Shown one piece after another: positions 25,954 through 35,473 of a DNA stretch of 57,524 bases. The notes under the pieces were generated by a model. It saw nothing but the letters and a program-made list of their open reading frames with translations, was not told the origin of the DNA and did not search any database. A program made the position numbers and the translations under genes. The stretch's first letter is position 1, and each line of letters begins with the position of its first letter. Location: positions 1 to 57,524 of the forward strand of contig CAMWQU010000013.1 of NCBI GenBank assembly GCA_947176535.1. Direction: 5' to 3'. Source of the DNA: an uncultured Prevotellaceae bacterium. GTDB taxonomy: Bacteria > Bacteroidota > Bacteroidia > Bacteroidales > Bacteroidaceae.

Positions 25954-27139
25954 GAAAATCGTATTGGGCATAACCGGAAGTATCGCAGCCTACAAGGCTT
26001 GTATGCTCATTCGCCTGCTCCAGAAACAAGGTGCCGAGGTACAGGTCGTCATAACTCCGGCTGGAAAGGAGTTTATCACTCCCCTGACCTTGAGCACGCT
26101 GACTTCCAAGCCCGTCATCAGTGAGTTCTTCTCGCGACGCGACGGCTCATGGAATAGTCATGTCGAGTTGGGACTATGGGCCGATGCGATGCTTATCGCT
26201 CCGGCTACCGCCGCAACCATCGGAAAAATGGCACACGGCATAGCCGATAATATGCTCATCACAACTTACCTTTCAATGAAAGCTCCCATATTTGTTGCTC
26301 CCGCAATGGATCTCGACATGTATGCTCATCCCTCTACACAGGAGAATCTTGATACATTACGCAGCCACGGAAACATCATTGTCGAACCGGGATGCGGCGA
26401 ACTGGCCAGTCATCTTGTCGGCAAAGGACGTATGGAGGAACCCGAAGAGATTGTAAGGCAATTAGATGATTTCTTCTGCAATAAGGATTTACAGGGGAAA
26501 CGTATTCTGATTACCGCAGGGCCAACTTATGAGAAAATCGATCCGGTTCGCTTCATTGGCAATTACTCCAGTGGAAAGATGGGAATTGCCCTTGCCGAGG
26601 AGTGTGCCGGCAGAGGGGCCGATGTGGAATTGGTTTTAGGGCCGACTTCGCTCATGCCACGTCATAAAAACATTCGTCTGACCCGTGTAGAGAGTGCGCG
26701 TCAGATGTTTGATGCCGCCGTCCGCCTCTACCCCACTTGTCAGGCCGGGATTTTGAGCGCAGCAGTTGCAGACTTCACGCCTGCTCACATTGAGGAGAAG
26801 AAGATGAAGAGAAAGGGAGACGAATTGTTGCTCCATCTGCAACCCACGCAGGACATTGCACAGGCTTTGGGACAGATGAAGACACCGGAGCAGAAACTCA
26901 TAGGCTTTGCATTAGAAACAAACGATGAGGTAGAGCATGCAAAAGAGAAGTTACAAAAGAAGAACTTTGACTTCATCGTACTTAATTCTCTGAACGACAA
27001 GGAAGCCGGATTCCTGTATGACACAAACAAGGTAACCGTCATAGCATCGGATAAGGTGGTTAATTATCCGTTGAAATCCAAAAAGGAGGTTGCGCAGGAC
27101 ATTATCAACGAGCTATGTTCGTTTGTTCATAATTTATGA
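25940..27139 (+). CDS. coaBC: Bifunctional phosphopantothenoylcysteine decarboxylase/synthetase
   Basis: Two steps of coenzyme A synthesis: ligation of cysteine to 4'-phosphopantothenate (CoaB, C-terminal) and FMN-dependent decarboxylation (CoaC, N-terminal). The 399 residues are normal length. CoaC shows GITGSIAAYKAC, the catalytic-His stretch WNSHVELG and the substrate clamp region PAMDLDMY. CoaB shows ITAGPTYEKIDPVRFIGNYS and SSGKMGIALAEEC. ATG 25940 begins MLKGKKIVLGITG; the earlier in-frame start lies inside the exonuclease gene. The stop overlaps the next start in ATGA. Confidence 0.95.
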   Translation: MLKGKKIVLGITGSIAAYKACMLIRLLQKQGAEVQVVITPAGKEFITPLTLSTLTSKPVISEFFSRRDGSWNSHVELGLWADAMLIAPATAATIGKMAHGIADNMLITTYLSMKAPIFVAPAMDLDMYAHPSTQENLDTLRSHGNIIVEPGCGELASHLVGKGRMEEPEEIVRQLDDFFCNKDLQGKRILITAGPTYEKIDPVRFIGNYSSGKMGIALAEECAGRGADVELVLGPTSLMPRHKNIRLTRVESARQMFDAAVRLYPTCQAGILSAAVADFTPAHIEEKKMKRKGDELLLHLQPTQDIAQALGQMKTPEQKLIGFALETNDEVEHAKEKLQKKNFDFIVLNSLNDKEAGFLYDTNKVTVIASDKVVNYPLKSKKEVAQDIINELCSFVHNL

Positions 27140-28080
27140 AAAGAGGTATCTTTACATTATTCCTGTTGCTTAATATAACCCAATTACCGGTTATAGGCGT
27201 TTTGTTCAGTACTGTACAAGAAGGTGGAATATTTGCTCAGGAACTAAAAGCAAAGGTTGTTGTAAATACGGCTCAACTCTCCAATACAAAAACAGAAACG
27301 TTCGATGCCCTGCGTGAAAAGATAGAGGCATTCATCAACGAACGACAATGGACGAACCTCCAATTTCGGGAGAATGAAAAGATAGAATGTAACTTCAACA
27401 TCACGGTAAGCAGTTGGAGTGAGTCGGACGGTTTGATTAAAGGTTCCCTCCTGATGACAAGTAGCCGCCCGGTGTACGGTAGTTCGTACAACACAACGCT
27501 CTATAGTGTAAAAGATGGAGACTTTCAGTTCAACTTTCAGCCAACCGATCAGTTGGAATGGAATCCAGAGTTTATCGACAATAACCTGACTGCAATGTTA
27601 GCTTACTATGTCTACATGATTATTGGCTATGACATGGATGCTATGTCTCCTCTTGGCGGTACCACATATCTGCAAACGGCAGAAAGTATTGTGAATAATG
27701 CGCAGAATCTGGGTTTTCCGGGTTGGGCTTCTTTCAATAATAACAAGAACCGCTTCGGCTTACTCAACGATTATCTCGATGGCTCCATGGAAGATTATCG
27801 GATGTTGGTATATAAGTATCATCGTGAAGGACTTGACCAGATGTTGGAGAATACCAATACAGCCCGGACAGCAATCACCGAGGCTCTTGATTTGCTTGAA
27901 GCATCCAAGAGTGCCCGCACCATGAGCCAGTTGCCGGTATTGTTTACTGAATACAAGCGGGATGAACTGGTAAACATTTATGCAGGGCACGGCACAAGTC
28001 AGGAAAAAGAGCATGCCTACAATATACTCTTCGGTATCAATACGTCACTCGGTGAATACTGGGAGAAGTTGAAGAAGTAA
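27136..28080 (+). CDS. DUF4835 family exported protein (PorD-like)
   Basis: A 314-residue protein with an N-terminal signal (MKRGIFTLFLLLNITQLPVI) and the DUF4835 body: ELKAKVVVNTAQLSNTKTET, SSRPVYGSSYNT, EFIDNNLTAMLAYYVYMIIG and YAGHGTSQEKEHAYNILF. Some annotations name this Bacteroidetes family PorD and connect it with type IX secretion, which would fit the sorting-like ends of the two M6 proteases here, but the biochemical role is unsettled. It overlaps coaBC by four bases and precedes recN by 24 bases, an order common in the phylum. Confidence 0.88.
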   Translation: MKRGIFTLFLLLNITQLPVIGVLFSTVQEGGIFAQELKAKVVVNTAQLSNTKTETFDALREKIEAFINERQWTNLQFRENEKIECNFNITVSSWSESDGLIKGSLLMTSSRPVYGSSYNTTLYSVKDGDFQFNFQPTDQLEWNPEFIDNNLTAMLAYYVYMIIGYDMDAMSPLGGTTYLQTAESIVNNAQNLGFPGWASFNNNKNRFGLLNDYLDGSMEDYRMLVYKYHREGLDQMLENTNTARTAITEALDLLEASKSARTMSQLPVLFTEYKRDELVNIYAGHGTSQEKEHAYNILFGINTSLGEYWEKLKK

Positions 28081-28104
28081 TAACTAAAAGGTAAAGGATA
28101 AGAG

Positions 28105-29775
28105 ATGTTGCAGTCTTTGAAGATACGAAACTATGCCCTTATTGAGCACCTTGACATTGACTTCCATAACGGATTTTCCGTTATCACGGGTGAGACAGGT
28201 GCCGGTAAGTCTATACTTCTGGGAGCGATTGGTTTACTGCTTGGGCAACGTGCAGACCTCCGTATGATTAAGAGCGGTCAGCAACGTTGCTGTATAGAGG
28301 CATTATTTGATTTATCTGCATACGACTTCTCAGCATTCTTCTCCGAACATAATCTGGATTTCGATGGAAGTGAATGTATCATTCGGCGCGAATTAACAGC
28401 CTCCGGTAAATCCCGGGCATTTATCAACGACACACCGGTTACCTTAACCGAACTAAAGGAAATCGGAGAGCAACTCATCGACATTCACAGCCAACATCAG
28501 AATATGTTCCTCAACAAAGAGGACTTCCAACTGCGCGTACTCGACTCTTTGGCTTTGGATAATAAAGAACTTGCCTCATATAAGCACTTATATAAGATTT
28601 ACATACAAGCGCAGGAGCATTATAGAAAAGAGAAAGAACAGGCAGAAAACGCTCTAAAAGAACAAGAGTTTCTTTCGTTTCAACTTCAGCAACTGCGCGA
28701 AGCAAAACTAACTGAGACTGAAGAGCAGGATTTAGAGCATGAACTTTATACACTTGAGCATGCAGAGGATATAAAAAACACGCTCTACCGGGGTATTGAT
28801 ACACTTGAGAATGAAAATGCAGGAATAATTGGGAATCTAAAAGAGCTACAAAAGAACTTGGAAGCCATTGCTCCCGTTTATGCTCCGGCAGAGGAGCTAA
28901 AGAATCGTTTGGAATCCTGTTATATAGAACTCAAAGACATTGATGCCGAACTCTCCGACAAGGCAGAATACGTAGAATTTAATCCGCAGCGTTTGACGTT
29001 CGTGAATGAACGACTGTCCCTGATCCACGAACTCGAGCAGAAGTTTCATGTAAACAACGTTGTTGCACTAATAGAACTGGAAAAAGAGCTTACACAACGC
29101 CTTTCCGACATCGAGAATCACGAAAGCCGGTTACACGAATTGGAAACAAATATTCAGGAGATGGAGCGACAGCTTGACGAGATTGCCTCCCAAATCTCCA
29201 CGATGAGAGTTCAGGCAGCCCGTGAGTTGGAAAAAGGGATGCACGAGAAACTGTTACCTTTGGGAATGCCGAATGCTCGTTTCGAGGTAAGTATGCAGTC
29301 AAACCTTCCATTCATGAATAGCGGAAAGGACAAGGTTGCTTTCTTATTTAGCGCAAACAAGAATATCCCTCTGCAACCCGTTTCACAGATTGCCAGCGGT
29401 GGAGAGATTTCGCGTTTGATGCTTACATTGAAAGTAATGATCAGCAAGGTAGTAAATCTACCAACCATCATTTTTGACGAAATTGATACTGGCGTTTCCG
29501 GTCATATTGCTGAATGTATGGCTCACATGATGAAGAGCATGAGCCAAGGCGGAATGTGTCAAGTCATTTCCATCACCCATCTGCCGCAGATTGCAGCACG
29601 TGGCGATTATCATTACCGTGTGTTCAAGACCGAAGAAGAGGAAACGACAACCAGTCATATCATCCGTCTAAATCAGTCGGAACGTGTCGAAGAGCTTGCT
29701 CGGATGCTTTCCGGTAGCACACTGACGCAGGCAGCCATAGACAATGCAAAGACGTTGTTATCCTCCCAAGACTAA
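28105..29775 (+). CDS. recN: DNA repair protein RecN
   Basis: SMC-like ATPase for double-strand-break repair, 556 residues as usual. Walker A is GETGAGKS (29-36), two long coiled-coil arms (about residues 155-390) flank the middle, the ABC signature is ASGGEISRLML and Walker B is TIIFDEIDTGVSG. The C-terminal H-loop is in VISITHLPQIAA. It is in an operon with dnaN, the exonuclease, coaBC and DUF4835. Confidence 0.96.
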   Translation: MLQSLKIRNYALIEHLDIDFHNGFSVITGETGAGKSILLGAIGLLLGQRADLRMIKSGQQRCCIEALFDLSAYDFSAFFSEHNLDFDGSECIIRRELTASGKSRAFINDTPVTLTELKEIGEQLIDIHSQHQNMFLNKEDFQLRVLDSLALDNKELASYKHLYKIYIQAQEHYRKEKEQAENALKEQEFLSFQLQQLREAKLTETEEQDLEHELYTLEHAEDIKNTLYRGIDTLENENAGIIGNLKELQKNLEAIAPVYAPAEELKNRLESCYIELKDIDAELSDKAEYVEFNPQRLTFVNERLSLIHELEQKFHVNNVVALIELEKELTQRLSDIENHESRLHELETNIQEMERQLDEIASQISTMRVQAARELEKGMHEKLLPLGMPNARFEVSMQSNLPFMNSGKDKVAFLFSANKNIPLQPVSQIASGGEISRLMLTLKVMISKVVNLPTIIFDEIDTGVSGHIAECMAHMMKSMSQGGMCQVISITHLPQIAARGDYHYRVFKTEEEETTTSHIIRLNQSERVEELARMLSGSTLTQAAIDNAKTLLSSQD

Positions 29776-29789
29776 AGCTGAAATTCTGC

Positions 29790-30995
29790 GTGAAAACTCT
29801 GAATCTAATTCCGGTTCCTCATCAAAAAATCTTAGTAGCACTAAGTGGAGGCGCAGACTCTGTAGCATTGCTCCGGAGTTTGCATGCACAATCTTATGAT
29901 ATAGAAGCCTTACATTGTAATTTTCACCTTAGGGGTGAGGAAAGCGTCCGTGATGAACGCTTTGTAATAAGCCTATGTCAGAAATATAATATTCCTCTAC
30001 ACGTAAAGCGATTTGAGACAAAAGAATACGCCAAAGAGCACGGTATCAGTATTGAGATGGCAGCCCGTGAACTTCGTTATGAATGGTTCGAACAAAAGCG
30101 AACCGAACTGCATGCAGCATATATTGCCGTGGCACATCATAGCGAGGATCAAGCGGAAACGGTTTTACTGAATCTTATCCGAGGGACAGGATTGCGTGGA
30201 TTAGCCGGAATGAGGTTCATAAACGGGCACATCATTCGCCCTATGCTGAATGTATCCAAGTCGAAAATATTGGAGTACTTGAAAAGTATTGACCAAGGTT
30301 ACGTAACGGACAGCAGCAATTTTGAACTCGATGCTATACGCAATCGGATACGGCTTGATATTATGCCCAGGCTAAAACAAATCAATCCGAACGTCACCGA
30401 ACATTTTGCAGAAGCTGCCCGCTATGTGGCAGAGGCTATACCCTATTACGAGAAAGGCATTGAGGCATCCGAAACCTTTTCTTCGACGCTACTACATGAG
30501 CAATTAACCGGTTGCGGCTTTACAGCGGCACAAGAAAAGGCCATCATGCAAGATATCAACGGCGAATCGGGAGCCATATATGAGAGCAGCACTCACAAGA
30601 TTCTGCGCGATAGAGGAAGACTGATACTCAAAAAGAAAGAAAGCACTACTCCACCGCCCCAATTACAAACAGAGATTATCTGCGTAGATGATGCTTTGGC
30701 TTTTCTGCGTACACAGCCTCTATCGGCCGACTATGCCTATCTTGATGCGGATAAAGTCCAACTTCCCCTCACACTGCGCCATCCCCGCACCGGGGATCGT
30801 TTTCAGCCTTTTGGTATGAAACGGGGCACTCGCCTGATTAGTGACTTTTTGACAGATCTTAAATTGTCAGTCTTCGAGAAAGAGGAACAATGGCTCGTCT
30901 GCATGGGTGAACAGATTGTGTGGGTAAAAGGTCTGCGCATCGACCAACGCTTCAGCATTACAAGCACCACACGTCGCGTATTGGTACTGCATTAG
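29790..30995 (+). CDS. tilS: tRNA(Ile)-lysidine synthetase
   Basis: Cytosolic ATPase that converts the CAU anticodon wobble cytidine of tRNA-Ile2 to lysidine, allowing AUA decoding. The 401 residues contain the PP-loop SGGADS (19-24), the conserved HCNFHLRGEESVRDERF and HHSEDQAETVLLNLIRGTG, then the C-terminal substrate domain (LRHPRTGDRFQPFG near residue 325). The start is a GTG, 14 bases after the recN stop. It converges with the M6 protease gene. Confidence 0.94.
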   Translation: MKTLNLIPVPHQKILVALSGGADSVALLRSLHAQSYDIEALHCNFHLRGEESVRDERFVISLCQKYNIPLHVKRFETKEYAKEHGISIEMAARELRYEWFEQKRTELHAAYIAVAHHSEDQAETVLLNLIRGTGLRGLAGMRFINGHIIRPMLNVSKSKILEYLKSIDQGYVTDSSNFELDAIRNRIRLDIMPRLKQINPNVTEHFAEAARYVAEAIPYYEKGIEASETFSSTLLHEQLTGCGFTAAQEKAIMQDINGESGAIYESSTHKILRDRGRLILKKKESTTPPPQLQTEIICVDDALAFLRTQPLSADYAYLDADKVQLPLTLRHPRTGDRFQPFGMKRGTRLISDFLTDLKLSVFEKEEQWLVCMGEQIVWVKGLRIDQRFSITSTTRRVLVLH

Positions 30996-31020
30996 TTCGC
31001 CACGTTTCCCATACTAAATC

Positions 31021-32937
31021 TTAATCAACAAGCACTCTTTTAGTTACTCCATTGGCATAGCGGATGATATACACTCCGTGACGGAGGGAGGTACCCCAAA
31101 CATCCTTAACACGGCAGCGTGTCAGGCGTATGCCGCTTGTAGTATACACATCCACCCAATTCTCTTTCTGCCATACCGCATCCACATAGTCTACCAATGT
31201 AGAAAGATTAGCAAAATCACTCCATTCACTTTCAATGTAGTCTTCCGGGCTATCAGCCAAAGCACGAACCCGATACTTATAGTTGCAGCCCGACTGTAAA
31301 TTATCGAAATGAACAGTCAGTTCCGGTGTTGTATTTCCGTCCACCCGTTCCTGCTCTTTATAAAGTTCATATTCATAGCGTGTTGCATTCTCCACTGACT
31401 CCCAACCGGCATCAAACTGATCCATCTGTATGTTTTCCGCTTCTCTCATCACCGGTATATCCAACTTTCCGTTGGTACGGTAACAGATTGTAACCGTGTT
31501 GTCGGCATTCTCAACAATCTGGCGTATCGGTTTGTGCATGAGTTCGCCCGCATAAACTACGGCAGCCGGTGTGCTTTCATCCGTCAGACTATAATTATAC
31601 GTATCGCCGGGATAAAGGTTTCCGCGCAAAGAAGCCTGCCATTCCTTAGAACTGGTTGCAGTAGTAGTTCCTTTGTAAGTGTTGTTGGCGGCAATGATAG
31701 TCATACATTGATGAGCGGGGTCGGTATTCACCGAATTAGCTGTCCACCGACTGTTTATGTAATCGACATGCGTCACCTGCAAACCATGTCCAACCTTTCC
31801 GATGGCATCATCCCAACCTTTGGCCTGACGATTCTCAAGAACATAATACTCATCCTCATTAGCATCATTCACAATCTTGTAGCCATACCCTCCGTCTGCA
31901 AAACAAGGTATAGTTAATACACAAGGGCTATCGAGCACCTGCAGGGGACGCCATCCCATAAAATCACGCTCATAGGCCGTATAGTTTCCGGGATTATAGC
32001 CATTTCCGCCATACTCGCCGTAGTCCATCACACTCCAGAGATCCATACCAAAAGCCTTTCCTCTGGTATCATAAAAGTCCGGAAGCCCCAATGCGTGGCT
32101 CAACTCATGGATGAAGACGCCCACTCCATCGGCTTTGGTTGAAACTACCTCTGTCCGGTCGTCATTCCACTTCACGGGACGTTGCTCACACGTGATTGCA
32201 CTGGTGGCAAAAAGGCGGCCGTTGATGATAGTTGCGGCCGTACTTTCCTTAGGCCAAATCAAATCGGGATACCGATCCTGTGTATTGCTCTCGCCCAATC
32301 CGGCATAGATAAAGAAGACCATATCAATGGAGCCGTTTCCATCGTTATCAAAAGCATCCCAATTAACATTCAGGGCCGTAGCTTTCGTCAGAGCCTCGCT
32401 GACAAACTGACGATAATTCACGTCACGGGCGATAAGCCTCTTTGAGACAATTTCTCCCGCATCATTATACTCATATTCATAGCTATTCTGCCCATAATAA
32501 TTGCATTCGCCATCAAGCGTCACCGGGCCGATTACGGTAAACTCGGGAAAGAAAGCGGAATCGCTCTGCTCCACGAAATAATCACGAATGCTGCCGTGGC
32601 TACCATGTCCCGTATAAATCCTCCCGTCCATTGTACCGTTGCAATACTTTTGATAATAGGCATTCACTTCCTCGTTCGTATCGGCAACAGAAAAAGCCTT
32701 ATCGGCAAAAGCCACCAATACCACCGGCACATGCTGCACGCCAATGGATTTTAAGGGAGCCGTTGCCTGAGAACCGATTTTCCGAAATCCCGGACGAGAC
32801 ATAACTCCGTCGGCATCTGCACCCTGTACACACTCCGGACGCCCGTTCTGCAACCAGTCTTCCACTTCTCCCTGCCCCATGACAGAATAGGTTATACAGC
32901 TACATATAAGCAATGCGACGAGTTTGAATCTATTCAT
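31021..32937 (-). CDS. Secreted M6-family metalloprotease with FnIII-like domain
   Basis: A 638-residue zinc peptidase related to the 6718-8418 product but with a longer C-terminus. The signal peptide covers about residues 1-21 (VALLICSCITYSVMG). The zinc site is HELSH (277-281) followed by ALGLPDFYDT. NDGNGSIDMVFF (198-209) resembles a calcium loop. Residues about 495-585 look like a fibronectin-III fold (WESVENATRYEYELYKEQ, NYKYRVRALADSPEDYIESE). The end GVYIIRYANGVTKRVLVD resembles a Bacteroidetes sorting or cell-surface anchoring end. The promoter TACTTTTG is at 32970-32977. Confidence 0.88.
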   Translation of the reverse strand: MNRFKLVALLICSCITYSVMGQGEVEDWLQNGRPECVQGADADGVMSRPGFRKIGSQATAPLKSIGVQHVPVVLVAFADKAFSVADTNEEVNAYYQKYCNGTMDGRIYTGHGSHGSIRDYFVEQSDSAFFPEFTVIGPVTLDGECNYYGQNSYEYEYNDAGEIVSKRLIARDVNYRQFVSEALTKATALNVNWDAFDNDGNGSIDMVFFIYAGLGESNTQDRYPDLIWPKESTAATIINGRLFATSAITCEQRPVKWNDDRTEVVSTKADGVGVFIHELSHALGLPDFYDTRGKAFGMDLWSVMDYGEYGGNGYNPGNYTAYERDFMGWRPLQVLDSPCVLTIPCFADGGYGYKIVNDANEDEYYVLENRQAKGWDDAIGKVGHGLQVTHVDYINSRWTANSVNTDPAHQCMTIIAANNTYKGTTTATSSKEWQASLRGNLYPGDTYNYSLTDESTPAAVVYAGELMHKPIRQIVENADNTVTICYRTNGKLDIPVMREAENIQMDQFDAGWESVENATRYEYELYKEQERVDGNTTPELTVHFDNLQSGCNYKYRVRALADSPEDYIESEWSDFANLSTLVDYVDAVWQKENWVDVYTTSGIRLTRCRVKDVWGTSLRHGVYIIRYANGVTKRVLVD

Positions 32938-32969
32938 ATTTCAGTTCATTATTAGTTGCTAAGACACCA

Positions 32970-33001
32970 CAAAAGTACGATTTTTATGGCAGAAAAGCAA
33001 G
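32970..33001 (-). promoter_or_regulatory. Probable promoter of the second M6 protease gene
   Basis: Minus-strand TTG (32999-33001) and TACTTTTG (32970-32977) separated by 21 bases, 32 bases upstream of the ATG. Confidence 0.5.
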
Positions 33002-33060
33002 AATAGTAGTTGATTTATAACAACAAGAAAGACAACCTCACGATTGTCTCTCCTATTATG

Positions 33061-33135
<75 letters not shown>

Positions 33136-33206
33136 TTTGCGACTGCAAAGTTATAAACTTTTTCTCATTCGGCCAAACCTTTTCCCATCTTTTTTATAGT
33201 TTTTAT

Positions 33207-34193
33207 TCAGAATTGCTCCAAATAGGCTATACGCTTCTTCGTATCGGGATGCGTACTGAACAGACCGGACAGGAAATTTGTCATGCCTCCGGTCAGTTTT
33301 TGCGGATGGATAATAAAGAGTTGAGCAACGTCCTGACGGTCGATGTCGGCCAAAGCCGGATCGGAAGAAATCTTTCGCAGCGCGCTCGCCAAGGCCAATG
33401 GATTGCCACAGAGCTCGGCACCGCCTGCATCTGCCATATATTCCCGCTTGCGACTGATTGCAAAACGGGTCAGCAACGTGAACATATAGCCAGCGGCAGC
33501 CAATACAGCGGCAACAGCCAAAACCACAAAGATACCTGCTCCCCCACCTTTCTCGTTATTGCTACGCCGACGTGAACCGCCACCATATACTAACGCATTG
33601 AAGAGCATACGGACGGCAAGACTGGAGAGCGTGGACATGATACCCACGAAAATGATGCTCACAATGAGCAGGCGGGTGTCGCGATTGCGGATATGCGTGA
33701 GTTCGTGAGCGATAACTCCGGCCAATTCCTCATCCGTCAGACGGTTGCAGATGCCCGTGGTGACTGTCACGGTATAGCTGTCACGGTCTATGCCACTGGC
33801 AAAAGCATTCAGTTCCGGCGTGTCGATAACATTCACCTTGGGCATATCCATGCCGCACGCCATCGTCAGATTCTCCACGATGTTGTACACACGAGGATTC
33901 TCGTTCCGCTCCAACGGACGTGCTCCCGTGGCATGACGAATCATGGCCGTATTACCCCAATAGGCAATCAGAAACCAAATGAGCACGCCGCCAATCACGA
34001 AAGGCAGGCTTACAAGAAACGACTCGGTGACGCTTGTCCAGTTCATGTACTCCGAACTGCCGCCCTCCAGACGTTCTATAATAGCCAGAAAGGCAAAGAT
34101 GAGACTCAACAGAATCGTAGGAAACAACACAACGAGCGCAACGCTCTTCATGTTGTTCCTCACCTGCTGGGTATGTATTCCGATGTACTCCAA
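33207..34193 (-). CDS. htpX: HtpX-like M48 membrane metalloprotease
   Basis: Inner-membrane zinc protease for quality control. Of 328 residues, two N-terminal membrane spans (about 18-40 and 60-80) are followed by HELTH (163-167) for zinc and catalysis. A third hydrophobic segment (GIFVVLAVAAVLAAAGYMF, about 220-240) and the downstream glutamate in KREYMADAGGAEL complete the site. It is 3 bases behind lemA, so the two are co-transcribed, a frequent pairing in bacteria. Confidence 0.9.
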   Translation of the reverse strand: MEYIGIHTQQVRNNMKSVALVVLFPTILLSLIFAFLAIIERLEGGSSEYMNWTSVTESFLVSLPFVIGGVLIWFLIAYWGNTAMIRHATGARPLERNENPRVYNIVENLTMACGMDMPKVNVIDTPELNAFASGIDRDSYTVTVTTGICNRLTDEELAGVIAHELTHIRNRDTRLLIVSIIFVGIMSTLSSLAVRMLFNALVYGGGSRRRSNNEKGGGAGIFVVLAVAAVLAAAGYMFTLLTRFAISRKREYMADAGGAELCGNPLALASALRKISSDPALADIDRQDVAQLFIIHPQKLTGGMTNFLSGLFSTHPDTKKRIAYLEQF

Positions 34194-34196
34194 AAC

Positions 34197-34760
34197 TTAG
34201 AACTTAAATTCGGGAGCCTTGTCATACTGGGCACGCTCCTGATTGGCAATCTCGAACATCATTTCACGCTTAAAACCGAACATACCGGCGAAGACATTGC
34301 CGGGGAACGTCTCAACGGCATTGTTGAGTTCCCTGGTGGCAGAGTTGAAGAAACGGCGCGTGGCTGCCAGTTTGTTCTCTATGTCTGCGATTTCGCCCTG
34401 CAACTGCAGAAAGTTCTGATTGGCTTTCAAGTCGGGGTAAGCCTCCACGGCCACTTTCAGCCCGTTCAACGCAGCAGACAGTTGGCCCTCGGCCTTGATT
34501 TTGTCATCAATGGTCGTGGCGCTCATGGCAGCCGTGCGGGCACGGGTCAAGTCCTCCAGCAGCGTCTTCTCATGCGTAGCATAACCTTTGACGGAAGCCA
34601 CCAACTGAGGAACGAGATCATGCCGCTGTTTCAGTTGAACATCAATATTGGCGAAAGCATTCTCACGATTATTACGGAGTTTCACAAAGCCGTTGTAGAG
34701 GCTGATAAGGTAGAGGGCAAGCAAAAGCACTACTACCACAAGAACAATAATCACTTGCAT
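34197..34760 (-). CDS. lemA: LemA family protein
   Basis: A 187-residue membrane-anchored protein: residues 3-22 are a single hydrophobic helix, then a helical bundle with the family signature NRENAFANIDVQLKQRHDLV and LVASVKGYATHEKTLLEDL. It ends RAQYDKAPEFKF, close to the usual P-x-V/F-x-F end. Its function is poorly known. It commonly accompanies HtpX. Confidence 0.93.
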   Translation of the reverse strand: MQVIIVLVVVVLLLALYLISLYNGFVKLRNNRENAFANIDVQLKQRHDLVPQLVASVKGYATHEKTLLEDLTRARTAAMSATTIDDKIKAEGQLSAALNGLKVAVEAYPDLKANQNFLQLQGEIADIENKLAATRRFFNSATRELNNAVETFPGNVFAGMFGFKREMMFEIANQERAQYDKAPEFKF

Positions 34761-34804
34761 TGTTTATACGTTTTAATAGGGTTTGACTTTAGACATATAA
34801 TATA

Positions 34805-34835
34805 CAAATGTAAAACCAAAAGCCGATATATGCAA
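34805..34835 (-). promoter_or_regulatory. lemA-htpX promoter
   Basis: On the minus strand TTTG (34832-34835), 19 bases, then TACATTTG (34805-34812), 45 bases ahead of the lemA ATG. Confidence 0.65.
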
Positions 34836-34916
34836 ATAAAACATGAAAAAATTCGCATCCAGGACCGGAAGTTTAAAATAATTAACAAATTCAGTTCCCG
34901 GATGTCAATTCTTTTG

Positions 34917-34924
34917 TAACTTTG
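34917..34924 (+). promoter_or_regulatory. Promoter of the ncRNA beside the rplT operon
   Basis: TAACTTTG is an exact -7 match, and no start codon with a credible reading frame follows. It drives the structured RNA at about 34931-35205. Confidence 0.6.
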
Positions 34925-34930
34925 TAGCAC

Positions 34931-35205
34931 CTAAACGAAAGAATGAGACAAGAAAGAGAGAGCAGTGGCTCCCCTCACATAGCCGCACAAGGTTTGACTG
35001 GGATACTCATCAAATAATACTGAAAACCGAGAATGCTTACGCATACCAATGGCGGGCCGCGCCTCGCAAGAGGTTGTACACAAGTACCGGCGGATTACAA
35101 CGGATGCGGGCGCTCAAATCATATCAACTCGGAGTTTCATCACATCACCAAGTGCGGTTTTTACATAAAATAAGGACTATTCTTTGATTGAATAGTCCTT
35201 ATTTT
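34931..35205 (+). ncRNA. Structured ncRNA, Bacteroidales-1-like (possible 6S-type RNA)
   Basis: About 275 bases bounded by a Bacteroidetes promoter and an intrinsic terminator, with no plausible reading frame. Long-range pairing is visible: CCGCAC (34983-34988) with GTGCGG (35152-35157), and ACCGAG (near 35025) with CTCGG (35129-35133). Internal hairpins include CCTC-gcaa-GAGG (35062-35073) and GTAC-acaa-GTAC (about 35077-35088). A Bacteroidales-1 RNA, defined between such a promoter and terminator and often found near the L20 gene, is known; the location and shape fit. Family membership is from memory and needs a covariance search. Confidence 0.65.
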
Positions 35206-35206
35206 T
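35172..35206 (+). terminator. Intrinsic terminator of the ncRNA
   Basis: Perfect 11-bp stem AAGGACTATTC (35172-35182) with GAATAGTCCTT (35190-35200), then ATTTTTATTTT. The same AAGGACTA/TAGTCCTT arms recur in the rplT terminator at 35447-35473. Confidence 0.88.
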
Positions 35207-35235
35207 ATTTTGCCAACCGATAGGCCCCGCCGAGG

Positions 35236-35323
35236 TCGGGCCTCCGTCGCCCTATTGACGGAGCTCGGTCCCGCTATTGTCGAGCCTCAATCCTCCTATT
35301 GTCGAGGGCGGATCCTGCTATAC
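35236..35323. repeat. 22-bp intergenic repeat cluster, four units
   Basis: Units 35236-35257, 35258-35279, 35280-35301 and 35302-35323, each exactly 22 bp. The core varies as GTCGCCCTATTG, GTCCCGCTATTG, ATCCTCCTATTG and ATCCTGCTATAC. It lies between the two facing terminators of the ncRNA and the rplT operon. Confidence 0.9.
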
Positions 35324-35446
35324 ACGTGCGTGTATGCGTGCGCGTGTAATATTATTAGGATAGAGAATCAATCAGACAAAAAGCGATACCTCCGGCATAA
35401 GTTCTTGCAGTTTCTTCCTACCGTCAAAGTGTGTCGGACAAAAAAT

Positions 35447-35473
35447 AAGGACTACCCGTTACGGATAGTCCTT
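35447..35473 (-). terminator. Terminator of the infC-rpmI-rplT operon
   Basis: AAGGACTA (35447-35454) pairs with TAGTCCTT (35466-35473), with CCGT/ACGG inside. On the minus strand ATTTTTT follows. It is 87 bases beyond the rplT stop. Confidence 0.82.

Noticed and set aside
33693..34919. A 408-codon plus-strand frame over htpX and lemA
   Set aside because: Antisense to two clearly recognised genes and without domain features.
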